Source of the DNA: Chitinophagales bacterium
GTDB taxonomy: Bacteria > Bacteroidota > Bacteroidia > Chitinophagales > UBA2359
DNA length: 5,252 nucleotides
Direction: 5' to 3'
NCBI GenBank assembly: GCA_020629595.1
Contig: JAHDDA010000198.1
Location: 1-5,252, forward strand
Positions 1 through 5,252 of this stretch are shown in pieces (within the stretch, counting starts at the first letter, position 1; each line of letters starts with the position of its first letter). Made by a program: the position numbers and the translations under genes. The notes under the pieces were generated by a model. It had not been told where the DNA came from. It ran no database searches and saw nothing but the letters and a program-made list of their open reading frames with translations.

Positions 1-336
1 AGAAATTTTTGGACCACCCAATGGCATTGGTTCGTAACCAGGAAATCTATTTACCGATCCTTGTATAGCGTCTAAATGTGCAATAAAGTTATCGTAACCT
101 TCTATGTTTATTCCTGCACCAGCATATTGTGCCGCAGTTGAATTATGACACCCATAACACCCTCCATTTGCAGTTAAAGTTGGAACTACATCGTTTGCAA
201 AACTAAAAGTTGTTTCGCACGCTTCGGGTTCTCCTGTATCACCAATTATTCCTTCTTCACTATCGCTTGTACACGATGAAAAAGTAAAAATTATTATTAA
301 AGTGAATAAAAAACTTAATCTAATATTATAATTCAT
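1..336 (-). CDS. c-type cytochrome lipoprotein, C-terminus beyond window
   Basis: This is an open frame of 112 codons from ATG at 336, running off the window start. Residues 1-21 form a lipoprotein signal peptide with a hydrophobic core (about residues 7-19) and a lipobox-like FSSC; Cys22 is the predicted lipidated residue. It is followed by TSDSEE, an acidic stretch reminiscent of the Bacteroidota surface-lipoprotein export signal. A single haem-c motif, CYGCH, sits at residues 60-64 (bases 145-159), with His64 the expected proximal ligand. Residues 103-112 (PMPLGGPKIS) match the Met-containing segment that supplies the distal ligand (Met104) in the small cytochromes common in Bacteroidota. 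The expected following helix (a Cys-containing turn, then an IxxWI-type motif) would lie outside the window. Role by inference: monohaem electron-transfer lipoprotein in the periplasm or on the outer membrane. It lies 144 bp behind the P460-like gene on the same strand, with a terminator between them. Family assignment is good; the electron partner is unknown. Confidence 0.85.
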   Translation of the reverse strand, partial: MNYNIRLSFLFTLIIIFTFSSCTSDSEEGIIGDTGEPEACETTFSFANDVVPTLTANGGCYGCHNSTAAQYAGAGINIEGYDNFIAHLDAIQGSVNRFPGYEPMPLGGPKIS

Positions 337-390
337 ATTTTTATATTTGAAACTCTAAGTTAAAACGTTAAAAATGATTTTTATGTTTTT

Positions 391-399
391 ACAAAGACA
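391..399 (-). promoter_or_regulatory. weak -7-like element before the cytochrome gene
   Basis: Minus strand TGTCTTTGT differs from the Bacteroidota -7 consensus TAnnTTTG at one base (G for A at position 2). It lies 54 bp upstream of the ATG at 336 and just downstream of the terminator of the preceding gene, where a separate promoter for the cytochrome gene would be expected. No TTG element is visible at the usual -33 spacing, so this is a tentative call. Confidence 0.2.
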
Positions 400-410
400 G
401 TTTTTAAAAT

Positions 411-450
411 GCTAAAAATAAAAAAGCACAATGCCAGAAACATTGTGCCA
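411..450 (-). terminator. intrinsic terminator of the P460-like gene
   Basis: A perfect 8-bp inverted repeat, GCACAATG (426-433) and CATTGTGC (441-448), encloses a 7-nt loop. On the minus strand it is followed directly by TTTTTTATTTTT (about 426-415). It starts about 30 nt after the stop codon at 481, the standard arrangement of a Rho-independent terminator. It separates the P460-like gene from the next cytochrome gene, so the downstream gene is either read through at reduced level or has its own promoter. Confidence 0.88.
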
Positions 451-480
451 AATTAATAAATCAATATTAACTATGAAACC

Positions 481-999
481 TTATTTTGAAAATACATAGT
501 CGGTTGTTGCTCCTCCATGACAACCTCCACACATTCCGTCCATTAAGTTTGCTCCACGCATTATCACGTCTCCGTCTTGAGCAATTGAACCATCTGCATT
601 AATTACAAACCATTCCCAATCGTTATTTGCTGGGTTAAAACCGTTTCCTCTTTTAGCCATTGCAGTAATCATAACTGTTGCACCATCAACTTGAGTATCT
701 TTTACTACTAATGTTCCAACTGGGTATTCGCCATCAATGGGATTTTGGTTATCTTGAATATAAACTTTACGCATAGAATTTTCTTCGTTGCCTGCATGAG
801 CACCTCCAAAAATAACGCTTGCTGGATCAGCACCTGTTGTAGTTTCTACTAAAGTCCAACTATCCCAACCAGCAAAGGTAGAATCATCAGCAACAAACTC
901 TTCAATGGCATCTCCATCGTCATCATTAGAACAAGATTGGAAAATGAATAGACTAGCGGTTAAAAGCATTAGAATGCTTAGTAAATTTGTTTTTTTCAT
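481..999 (-). CDS. cytochrome P460 family lipoprotein
   Basis: This is a complete protein of 172 residues. Residues 1-22 are a lipoprotein signal (MKK, hydrophobic core, FQSC), with Cys23 the predicted lipidation site. The next residues, SNDDDGD, resemble the SDDD-type export signal described for Flavobacterium surface lipoproteins. The body matches the cytochrome P460 fold: Trp45/Trp48 near the start, RKVYI at 77-81, VGTLVVKD at 94-101, AMAKRGNGF at 113-121, DWEWFVI at 127-133, and a C-terminal haem-c motif CGGCH at 157-161 followed by the family-typical DYVF at 167-170. Lys100 and Arg77 align by eye with what I recall as the haem-crosslinking Lys70 and Arg44 of Nitrosomonas europaea P460. 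P460 proteins oxidise hydroxylamine, while relatives without the crosslink (cytochrome c'-beta) bind NO; which applies here cannot be read from sequence alone. The ATG at 999 is chosen because it begins the signal peptide. It is preceded by a candidate operator and followed by a clear terminator. Confidence 0.9.
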   Translation of the reverse strand: MKKTNLLSILMLLTASLFIFQSCSNDDDGDAIEEFVADDSTFAGWDSWTLVETTTGADPASVIFGGAHAGNEENSMRKVYIQDNQNPIDGEYPVGTLVVKDTQVDGATVMITAMAKRGNGFNPANNDWEWFVINADGSIAQDGDVIMRGANLMDGMCGGCHGGATTDYVFSK

Positions 1000-1044
1000 A
1001 ATACTATAATTTAAAATTTATTAAAAAAGTTAGTTTTACATTTC

Positions 1045-1060
1045 TATTACAATTGTAATA
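1045..1060. promoter_or_regulatory. perfect 16-bp palindrome, candidate operator
   Basis: TATTACAATTGTAATA equals its own reverse complement across all 16 bases. It lies 45 bp upstream of the P460-like start codon and well behind the secA terminator, where an operator would be expected. Its core, TACA-AT-TGTA, fits the TACAnnTGTA site known for the CopY/BlaI/MecI repressor family; that link is inference only. The minus-strand reading TACAATTG within it is also one mismatch from the TAnnTTTG -7 consensus, so operator and promoter could coincide. AT-rich DNA yields chance palindromes, although 16 perfect bases is long. Confidence 0.4.
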
Positions 1061-1170
1061 TTAAGCATATTGAAATAACTTTTTTCTAATATGAAAAAAA
1101 CTGTCGTAGCACGGACGTAATTTAATAGAGTCATTTTAGGAAATGTCCGTTGGGGAACTTTTATGAATTT

Positions 1171-1213
1171 GTATAAATAAAAAACCTCTGAAAAATAAGT
1201 TCTTCAGAGGTTT
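1171..1213 (-). terminator. intrinsic terminator of secA
   Basis: An 11-bp perfect stem pairs 1182-1192 (AAACCTCTGAA) with 1203-1213 (TTCAGAGGTTT) around a 10-nt loop. On the minus strand the stem runs straight into TTTTTTATTTATAC. It begins 26 nt past the secA stop codon. The plus-strand side has only three T residues after the stem, so termination is mainly for minus-strand transcripts. It indicates that secA and the haem lipoprotein genes are separate transcription units. Confidence 0.92.
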
Positions 1214-1239
1214 GTTAAGAAAAGCTAATAAACTAAATT

Positions 1240-4200
1240 TTACTTCCCATGGCAAGCCTTAAACTTCTTACCACTTCCACAAGGGCAAGGATCGTTTCGT
1301 TTAATCTTAGGACCTACTTTTACAGGCATTGGTTTTACAATTGTTCTGCTGTCTGAATTAGCTCCACTTTGGTTACGAGCTTCTTGCATTCCTCCATCCG
1401 AAACTTCTTCGCTACCACCAGAGGTTTGTAACTTTCGTTGTTCTGCCTCATATTCAGCTTGTTTACGAGCCTGTTCTTGTTGAGCTTTACGCATATCTTC
1501 ATCGCTACGCATTGGTAATGCTGCTCTGAATAGGAATTGTGTTAAATCTCTATTTATTTTACCTAATAAACTTTTAAATAACTCAAAAGCCTCAAATTTA
1601 TAAACCAATAAAGGGTCTTTCTGCTCGTGGCGAGCCATTTGAACAGAAGTTTTTAAGTTATCCATTTCACGTAAATGCTCTTTCCAAGAATTATCAATAA
1701 TTGAAAGGGCTATATTTTTTTCTAAGGCTTTAATCAATGATTTACCTTCAGTTTCGTAAGCTTCTTTTAATTTAACTGGAATGTTAATGATACGTCTTCC
1801 ATCTGAAAATGGTGCTGGAACATATTCTAATTCGTGTCCTCTTTCAGTATATAAACGTTGAATACTCGGAAACGCCATTTTGGTCATTTCTTCCATTCGT
1901 TTATTGTAATGTATTTCTAACTGATTGTAAATTTTATCGGTTAAATTCTGCGAATGTGTATTTAAAAATTCGTTTTTAGTAATTTCTGGTTCAAAGGCAA
2001 AGTAGCGTAAAATATCTTCCATAAAGCCTTTGTAATTTTGCTGAAGATTGTGCGTATCTACAATTTCTTCAACCAAATCATAAAACGAATTGAATAAATC
2101 TACTGATAAGCGTTCACCAAATAATGCGTGTCTTCTTCTTTTGTAAATTTGGGTACGCTGATTGTTCATAATATCATCGTATTCCAATAAGTTTTTACGC
2201 ATTCCGAAGTTGTTTTCTTCAACTTTTTTCTGAGCACGTTCAATAGATTTTGTAATCATTCCTGCCTGAATAACCTCACCTTCTTTATGTCCCAATTTAT
2301 CCATATAACCAGCAATACGTTCCGAACCAAATAAACGCATTAACTTATCTTCTAAAGAAACATAAAACTGCGAAGAACCTACATCTCCCTGACGACCTGC
2401 ACGACCACGTAACTGTCGGTCAACACGTCTTGAATCGTGGCGTTCTGTACCAATAATTGCCAAACCACCAGCGGCTTTCACTTCTTGCGATAATTTAATA
2501 TCTGTACCACGACCTGCCATATTAGTTGCAATGGTAACTTGCCCCGATTTTCCTGCTTCGGCTACAATATCTGCCTCACGTGCGTGTTGTTTGGCGTTTA
2601 ATACATTGTGTGGAATTTGACGACGAGTTAACAAGCGGCTCAATAATTCCGAAATTTCAACCGTAGTTGTTCCCACTAAAACAGGGCGACCTGCTTGTGT
2701 TAGTTTGCTTATTTCATCAATTACTGCATTGTATTTTTCTCGGTTGGTTTTGTAAACCAAATCATCTCTATCGTCACGAGCTATTGGGCGGTTTGTTGGA
2801 ATTACAACACAATCTAATTTATAGATTTCCCAAAATTCACCTGCTTCTGTTTCTGCTGTACCTGTCATTCCTGACAATTTGTGGTACATTCTAAAAAAGT
2901 TTTGAAGCGTAATAGTAGCAAAAGTTTGTGTTGCCGCTTCAATAGTTACATTTTCTTTGGCTTCAAGAGCTTGGTGTAATCCATCTGAATAACGGCGACC
3001 ATCCATAATACGACCCGTTTGTTCATCAACAATTTTTACCTTACCTTCCATTACTACATAATCCACTTCTTTTTCAAATAAAGAATAAGCTTTTAGTAAT
3101 TGATTTACCGAATGGATACGTTCTGTTTTTACACCAAAATCTTGTAAAATTTTATCTTTACGAGCAATAATTTCTTCTTTTGGTAAATCTGAGTTTTCCA
3201 AAACAGCCACTTTTGCTCCAATATCAGGAATAACGAAGAAATTAGGATCATCACCTTCGCCAGTAATTAGGTTAATTCCTTTATCAGTAAGTTTTACGGT
3301 GTTTTGCTTTTCATCAATAACAAAAAATAATTCGTTATTAACAATGTGCATATTTTTTTGCTGTTCAGCCATATAAAAATTCTCGGCTTTCTGCAAAATA
3401 GATTTCATTCCTGGTTCACTCAAAAATTTAATCAATGCTTTATAACGTGGAAAAGCGTGGTGAGCTCTTAATAAATACAATCCACCTGTTTTTTCATCCG
3501 TTTCACCTTTAGCAATCAATTTTTTAGCTTCTGTAAGGCATTCTAAAGCTAATTTTCTTTGAACACTAACAATTTTTTCGATACGAGGTTTCAACATATC
3601 AAATTCGTGCTCATCGCCGCGTGGCACAGGACCTGAAATAATTAAAGGTGTACGTGCATCATCAACCAAAACCGAATCGACCTCATCTACCATTGCAAAA
3701 TGGTGTTTTTGTTGAACCATTTCTTCAGGTGAACGAGTCATGTTATCACGTAAATAATCGAAACCAAACTCATTGTTTGTACCATAAGTAATATCGCACA
3801 AATAGGCTTTTTTACGTTCTTTAGAATTGGCTCTGTACTTATCAATACAATCAATTGTTAAGCCTAAAAAGTTGAAAATTCCGCCCATCCACTCGCTATC
3901 TCTTGTGGCTAAGTAGCTGTTTACGGTTACAACGTGAACACCTAAACCTACCAAACCATTTAGATAGGCTGGTAAGGTTGCTACTAAGGTTTTACCTTCA
4001 CCTGTTTGCATTTCGGCAATTTTACCTTGGTGTAAAACAATACCACCAATTAACTGTACATCGTAATGCACCATATCCCATTTTATCATATTCCCTGCGG
4101 CTTCCCACGAGTTTTGATAAATGGCATAATCCCCTTCAATTTCTATATGTGGTTTGTCAACCGCTAAATCTCTATCTAAATCGGTTGCTTTTACTCTTAT

Positions 4201-4593
4201 TGTTTCGTTTTCTTTAAATCTACGGCTGGCATCTTTCACCACTGCAAAGGCTTCTGGCAAAATTTCCATTAAAACAACTTCAAGCTCTTTATCTCTTTCA
4301 AGTTTTAGCTTATCAACTTCTTTGTAAATTTCTTCTTTATCATCTGCCGAAAGCGAAGCGTTTGTTTGAGCTTCATTATTTTTAGCGTCAATTTTAGTAT
4401 CAATATCTTTTAAATGCTCTGTAATTCTTGCTCTAAACTCTTGTGTTTTTCCACGTAGTTCGTCATCCGATAAGCTGTTTAAGCTTGCATAAATTTCGTT
4501 GGTTTTTTTTACCAAAGGCATTATTTCTTTAACGTCTCTTTCGTATTTATTACCACCTGTAAATTTGTTTATTATTTTTGAAAAGAAGCCCAT
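1240..4593 (-). CDS. secA: protein translocase subunit SecA
   Basis: SecA is the ATPase motor that pushes unfolded preproteins through the SecYEG channel in the inner membrane. The protein is complete at 1117 residues, against 901 in E. coli. NBD1 carries Walker A TGEGKT at 197-202 and Walker B MVDEVDSVLVDDARTP at 301-316. The preprotein-crosslinking domain follows (about 320-520). SGMTGTAETE at 574-583 precedes NBD2, with TNMAGRGTDI at 690-699 and QLRGRAGRQGD at 727-737. The helical scaffold and two-helix finger include SWKEHLREMDNL at 969-980. A charged linker (about 1034-1095) leads to the C-terminal zinc-binding motif with ligands Cys1103, Cys1105, Cys1114 and His1115. Extra length compared with E. 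coli comes mainly from about 45 residues near 60-105 and an enlarged crosslinking domain (about 335-490), while the E. coli insertion in NBD2 after GRGTDI is absent; this pattern is usual for Bacteroidota. The ATG at 4593 begins the conserved N-terminus. It appears monocistronic: promoter element upstream, terminator downstream. Confidence 0.99.
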   Translation of the reverse strand: MGFFSKIINKFTGGNKYERDVKEIMPLVKKTNEIYASLNSLSDDELRGKTQEFRARITEHLKDIDTKIDAKNNEAQTNASLSADDKEEIYKEVDKLKLERDKELEVVLMEILPEAFAVVKDASRRFKENETIRVKATDLDRDLAVDKPHIEIEGDYAIYQNSWEAAGNMIKWDMVHYDVQLIGGIVLHQGKIAEMQTGEGKTLVATLPAYLNGLVGLGVHVVTVNSYLATRDSEWMGGIFNFLGLTIDCIDKYRANSKERKKAYLCDITYGTNNEFGFDYLRDNMTRSPEEMVQQKHHFAMVDEVDSVLVDDARTPLIISGPVPRGDEHEFDMLKPRIEKIVSVQRKLALECLTEAKKLIAKGETDEKTGGLYLLRAHHAFPRYKALIKFLSEPGMKSILQKAENFYMAEQQKNMHIVNNELFFVIDEKQNTVKLTDKGINLITGEGDDPNFFVIPDIGAKVAVLENSDLPKEEIIARKDKILQDFGVKTERIHSVNQLLKAYSLFEKEVDYVVMEGKVKIVDEQTGRIMDGRRYSDGLHQALEAKENVTIEAATQTFATITLQNFFRMYHKLSGMTGTAETEAGEFWEIYKLDCVVIPTNRPIARDDRDDLVYKTNREKYNAVIDEISKLTQAGRPVLVGTTTVEISELLSRLLTRRQIPHNVLNAKQHAREADIVAEAGKSGQVTIATNMAGRGTDIKLSQEVKAAGGLAIIGTERHDSRRVDRQLRGRAGRQGDVGSSQFYVSLEDKLMRLFGSERIAGYMDKLGHKEGEVIQAGMITKSIERAQKKVEENNFGMRKNLLEYDDIMNNQRTQIYKRRRHALFGERLSVDLFNSFYDLVEEIVDTHNLQQNYKGFMEDILRYFAFEPEITKNEFLNTHSQNLTDKIYNQLEIHYNKRMEEMTKMAFPSIQRLYTERGHELEYVPAPFSDGRRIINIPVKLKEAYETEGKSLIKALEKNIALSIIDNSWKEHLREMDNLKTSVQMARHEQKDPLLVYKFEAFELFKSLLGKINRDLTQFLFRAALPMRSDEDMRKAQQEQARKQAEYEAEQRKLQTSGGSEEVSDGGMQEARNQSGANSDSRTIVKPMPVKVGPKIKRNDPCPCGSGKKFKACHGK

Positions 4594-4664
4594 ATTATCT
4601 AATTAGATTTTTAGTGTTTGAGATAATGAGAATATTAGTTTCATTATTTCTTAAAAAAAACGTT

Positions 4665-4673
4665 GCAAATTTA
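4665..4673 (-). promoter_or_regulatory. secA promoter, -7 element
   Basis: Minus strand TAAATTTGC is an exact match to the Bacteroidota primary-sigma -7 consensus TAnnTTTG. It lies 71 bp upstream of the secA ATG, implying a leader of roughly 65 nt. No clear TTG element is found 17-23 bp further upstream, so the -33 half is weak or degenerate. The leader has no Shine-Dalgarno sequence, as expected in this phylum. It does contain an AT-rich 7-bp inverted repeat (4623-4629 with 4641-4647) that could form a weak hairpin. Confidence 0.55.
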
Positions 4674-4704
4674 ATTGATTATTACAGTTTGCTACTGTTT
4701 TTAG

Positions 4705-4770
4705 TTAAATTACAATGGTTGCAATAAATCGGCAACCGTACATACAGCAATTAAATCGGCAACTGTACAT
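4705..4770 (-). other. Cys-rich 21-codon micro-ORF over the direct repeats (doubtful gene)
   Basis: An ATG at 4770 opens 21 codons ending in TAA at 4705. Because the underlying DNA repeat has a 27-nt period in this frame, the peptide is itself repetitive: MYSCRFNCC followed by MYGCRFIA. The frame stays open upstream to a TAA at 4863-4861, but no other ATG start is present. There is no ribosome-binding signal, and its end lies just upstream of the secA -7 element. It is most likely a by-product of the repeat; it is recorded because the repeat unit is a whole number of codons. Confidence 0.12.
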
Positions 4771-4797
4771 TTTAAAGTCAAATTGCAAGCCATTGTG
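4711..4797. repeat. inverted-repeat-flanked element with two direct repeats
   Basis: The outer arms ACAATGGTTGCAA (4712-4724) and TTGCAAGCCATTGT (4783-4796) are inverted copies with a single-base bulge, giving about 13 paired bases. Between and overlapping them lie two direct copies of a 23-24-nt unit, 4721-4743 and 4747-4770, sharing AAATCGGCAAC(C/T)GTACAT and differing by one substitution and one indel. The element sits between the methyltransferase gene and the secA promoter. It encodes no transposase and I see no obvious target-site duplication. It could be a dispersed small repeat, a transcript-end structure or a protein-binding array; the sequence alone does not decide. Confidence 0.65.
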
Positions 4798-4815
4798 TTT
4801 TTTAGGGGGGAAATG

Positions 4816-4865
4816 TGGCAAAATGACAGTTAAGGTTGTTTTTGGGTGACAAAAGGGCGTTTAAG
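4816..4865. repeat. degenerate tandem pair with TGnCA boxes
   Basis: Two imperfect copies occur on the plus strand: TGGCAAAATGACAGTTAAGG (4816-4835) and TGACAAAAGGGCGTTTAAGG (about 4847-4866). They share TGnCAAAA at the start and TTAAGG at the end and are spaced 31 bp. Three TGnCA boxes result (4816-4820, 4824-4828, 4847-4851). A GGGGGG run (4805-4810), unusual in such AT-rich DNA, lies just before them. No function is assigned. Confidence 0.35.
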
Positions 4866-4875
4866 GATTTTTTTT

Positions 4876-4909
4876 GAATAAAAATGACTGTTGAAATGAC
4901 TATTTCAAC
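4876..4909 (-). terminator. possible weak terminator of the methyltransferase gene
   Basis: A perfect 8-bp stem, GTTGAAAT (4890-4897) with ATTTCAAC (4902-4909), encloses a 4-nt loop. On the minus strand it is followed by AGTCATTTTTATTC. The T-run is delayed by four bases and the stem is AT-rich, so it is a poor terminator by standard criteria. The hairpin overlaps the stop codon of the upstream gene (4905-4907), which is also unusual. Confidence 0.4.
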
Positions 4910-4930
4910 TAAATACAGAATAAAAATGAC
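4876..4930. repeat. 13-bp direct repeat at the methyltransferase 3' end
   Basis: GAATAAAAATGAC occurs at 4876-4888 and again at 4918-4930, 42 bp apart. The second copy encodes part of the C-terminal CHFYS of the methyltransferase and the first lies after its stop codon. The intervening DNA contains the hairpin at 4890-4909. The arrangement suggests a short duplication or slippage around the gene end. Confidence 0.5.
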
Positions 4931-5252
4931 AATGAGAAACAGCTATATCACTTAGTTTTTTGGTTTTAAATTCTTTTGATAGCTCTATTTTGTTCAATTC
5001 TTCTAAATTTCCTTCTCTTAATTCAATATTGTTTACTGGAATGTTAAGTTGCTCGTACATTGCTTTAAAATCATCAATTCTTAAACGGTTTTGTGGTTGA
5101 ATAGTATTATCAATTTGTTGCCAAGTTTTTTCGTTGTATTGTAAAAAGTTGTAAATAGAAATTGATTGATCGAAATGAGCAAAATGATCACTCATATCTA
5201 TAAAATGCGACATCATTCCATTTTCTTTTTTTACTATTCTTTTAAATTCACT
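4905..5252 (-). CDS. probable class I SAM-dependent methyltransferase, C-terminal part
   Basis: The frame is open from the window end to a TGA at 4905, giving 115 residues; the true start is outside the window. The Met codons at 5216 and 5213 are internal, because the conserved-looking SEFKRIVKKENG runs in frame ahead of them. That segment followed by MMSHFIDMSDHFAHFDQSIS resembles the late part of a Rossmann methyltransferase, where a (R/K)-(V/I)-(L/V)-K-x-G-G turn leads into a strand ending in SHxIDxxDH. The next stretch, with NFL, W and PQNRLR, resembles the C-terminal region of a methyltransferase group acting on uncharacterised substrates. The SAM-binding GxGxG motif would be upstream of the fragment, so it cannot be checked. 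The last residues (SHCHFYSVFS) are encoded by DNA that carries a 13-bp direct repeat, so the natural C-terminus may have shifted. Substrate unknown. Confidence 0.6.
   Translation of the reverse strand, partial: SEFKRIVKKENGMMSHFIDMSDHFAHFDQSISIYNFLQYNEKTWQQIDNTIQPQNRLRIDDFKAMYEQLNIPVNNIELREGNLEELNKIELSKEFKTKKLSDIAVSHCHFYSVFS

Noticed and set aside
1090..1116. Second terminator, minus-strand GTCCGTGCTACGAC followed by AGTTTTTTT
   Set aside because: The stem is only about 5 bp with a bulge; the strong terminator at 1171-1213 already ends secA transcription.
1091..1120. Tiny plus-strand frame starting ATGAAAAAAACTGTC
   Set aside because: It ends after nine codons, with no evidence of translation.
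1111..1150. ACGGAC/GTCCGT inverted repeat
   Set aside because: Six bases separated by 28 nt is easily explained by chance and has no associated signal.
2667..2894. 75-codon plus-strand open frame
   Set aside because: It lies wholly inside secA on the opposite strand, has a Leu-rich composition typical of an antisense shadow, and no promoter or family resemblance.
3903..4217. 104-codon plus-strand open frame
   Set aside because: It is antisense to the SecA Walker A region; the Leu/Arg-rich sequence reflects the reverse complement of conserved secA codons.
4711..4797. Integron attC-like site
   Set aside because: Inverted arms are present, but I could not find the paired RYYYAAC/GTTRRRY core sites, and there is no integrase or cassette array nearby.
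4711..4797. Insertion sequence or MITE
   Set aside because: There is no transposase and no clear target duplication, and with only one copy visible it stays a generic repeat.

Overview
The window looks like a chromosomal segment of an AT-rich member of the Bacteroidota, most likely Flavobacteriia. Three things point there: a SecA of 1117 residues with the long insertions typical of this phylum, two lipoproteins whose lipidated cysteine is followed by an acidic stretch resembling the Bacteroidota surface-export signal, and a TAnnTTTG-type promoter element with no Shine-Dalgarno sequences. Every convincing gene lies on the minus strand, so the reading order is from high to low coordinates.

Layout in transcription order. 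(1) 5252-4905: the C-terminal 115 residues of a probable SAM-dependent methyltransferase, cut by the window edge. (2) 4904-4594: a 311-bp gap holding a hairpin behind the methyltransferase, degenerate repeats, an inverted-repeat-flanked element with two direct repeats, and a good -7 promoter element for secA. (3) 4593-1240: complete secA, the preprotein translocase ATPase, with a strong intrinsic terminator at about 1171-1213. (4) 1170-1000: a gap with a perfect 16-bp palindrome, a candidate operator. (5) 999-481: a complete lipoprotein of the cytochrome P460 family with its own terminator at 411-450. (6) 336-1: the N-terminal 112 residues of a c-type cytochrome lipoprotein, cut by the window start.

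secA is housekeeping. The two haem lipoproteins behind it look like a small accessory redox unit: both should be exported by Sec, lipidated, loaded with haem c in the periplasm and perhaps displayed on the cell surface. The P460-like protein keeps the lysine and arginine positions that I recall as the haem-crosslinking Lys70 and active-site Arg44 of Nitrosomonas cytochrome P460. Hydroxylamine or NO chemistry is therefore possible but unproven. The terminator between the two cytochrome genes suggests separate or attenuated expression rather than a tight operon. I see no mobile element, CRISPR array, tRNA or rRNA. The least explained DNA is the repeat-rich gap upstream of secA.
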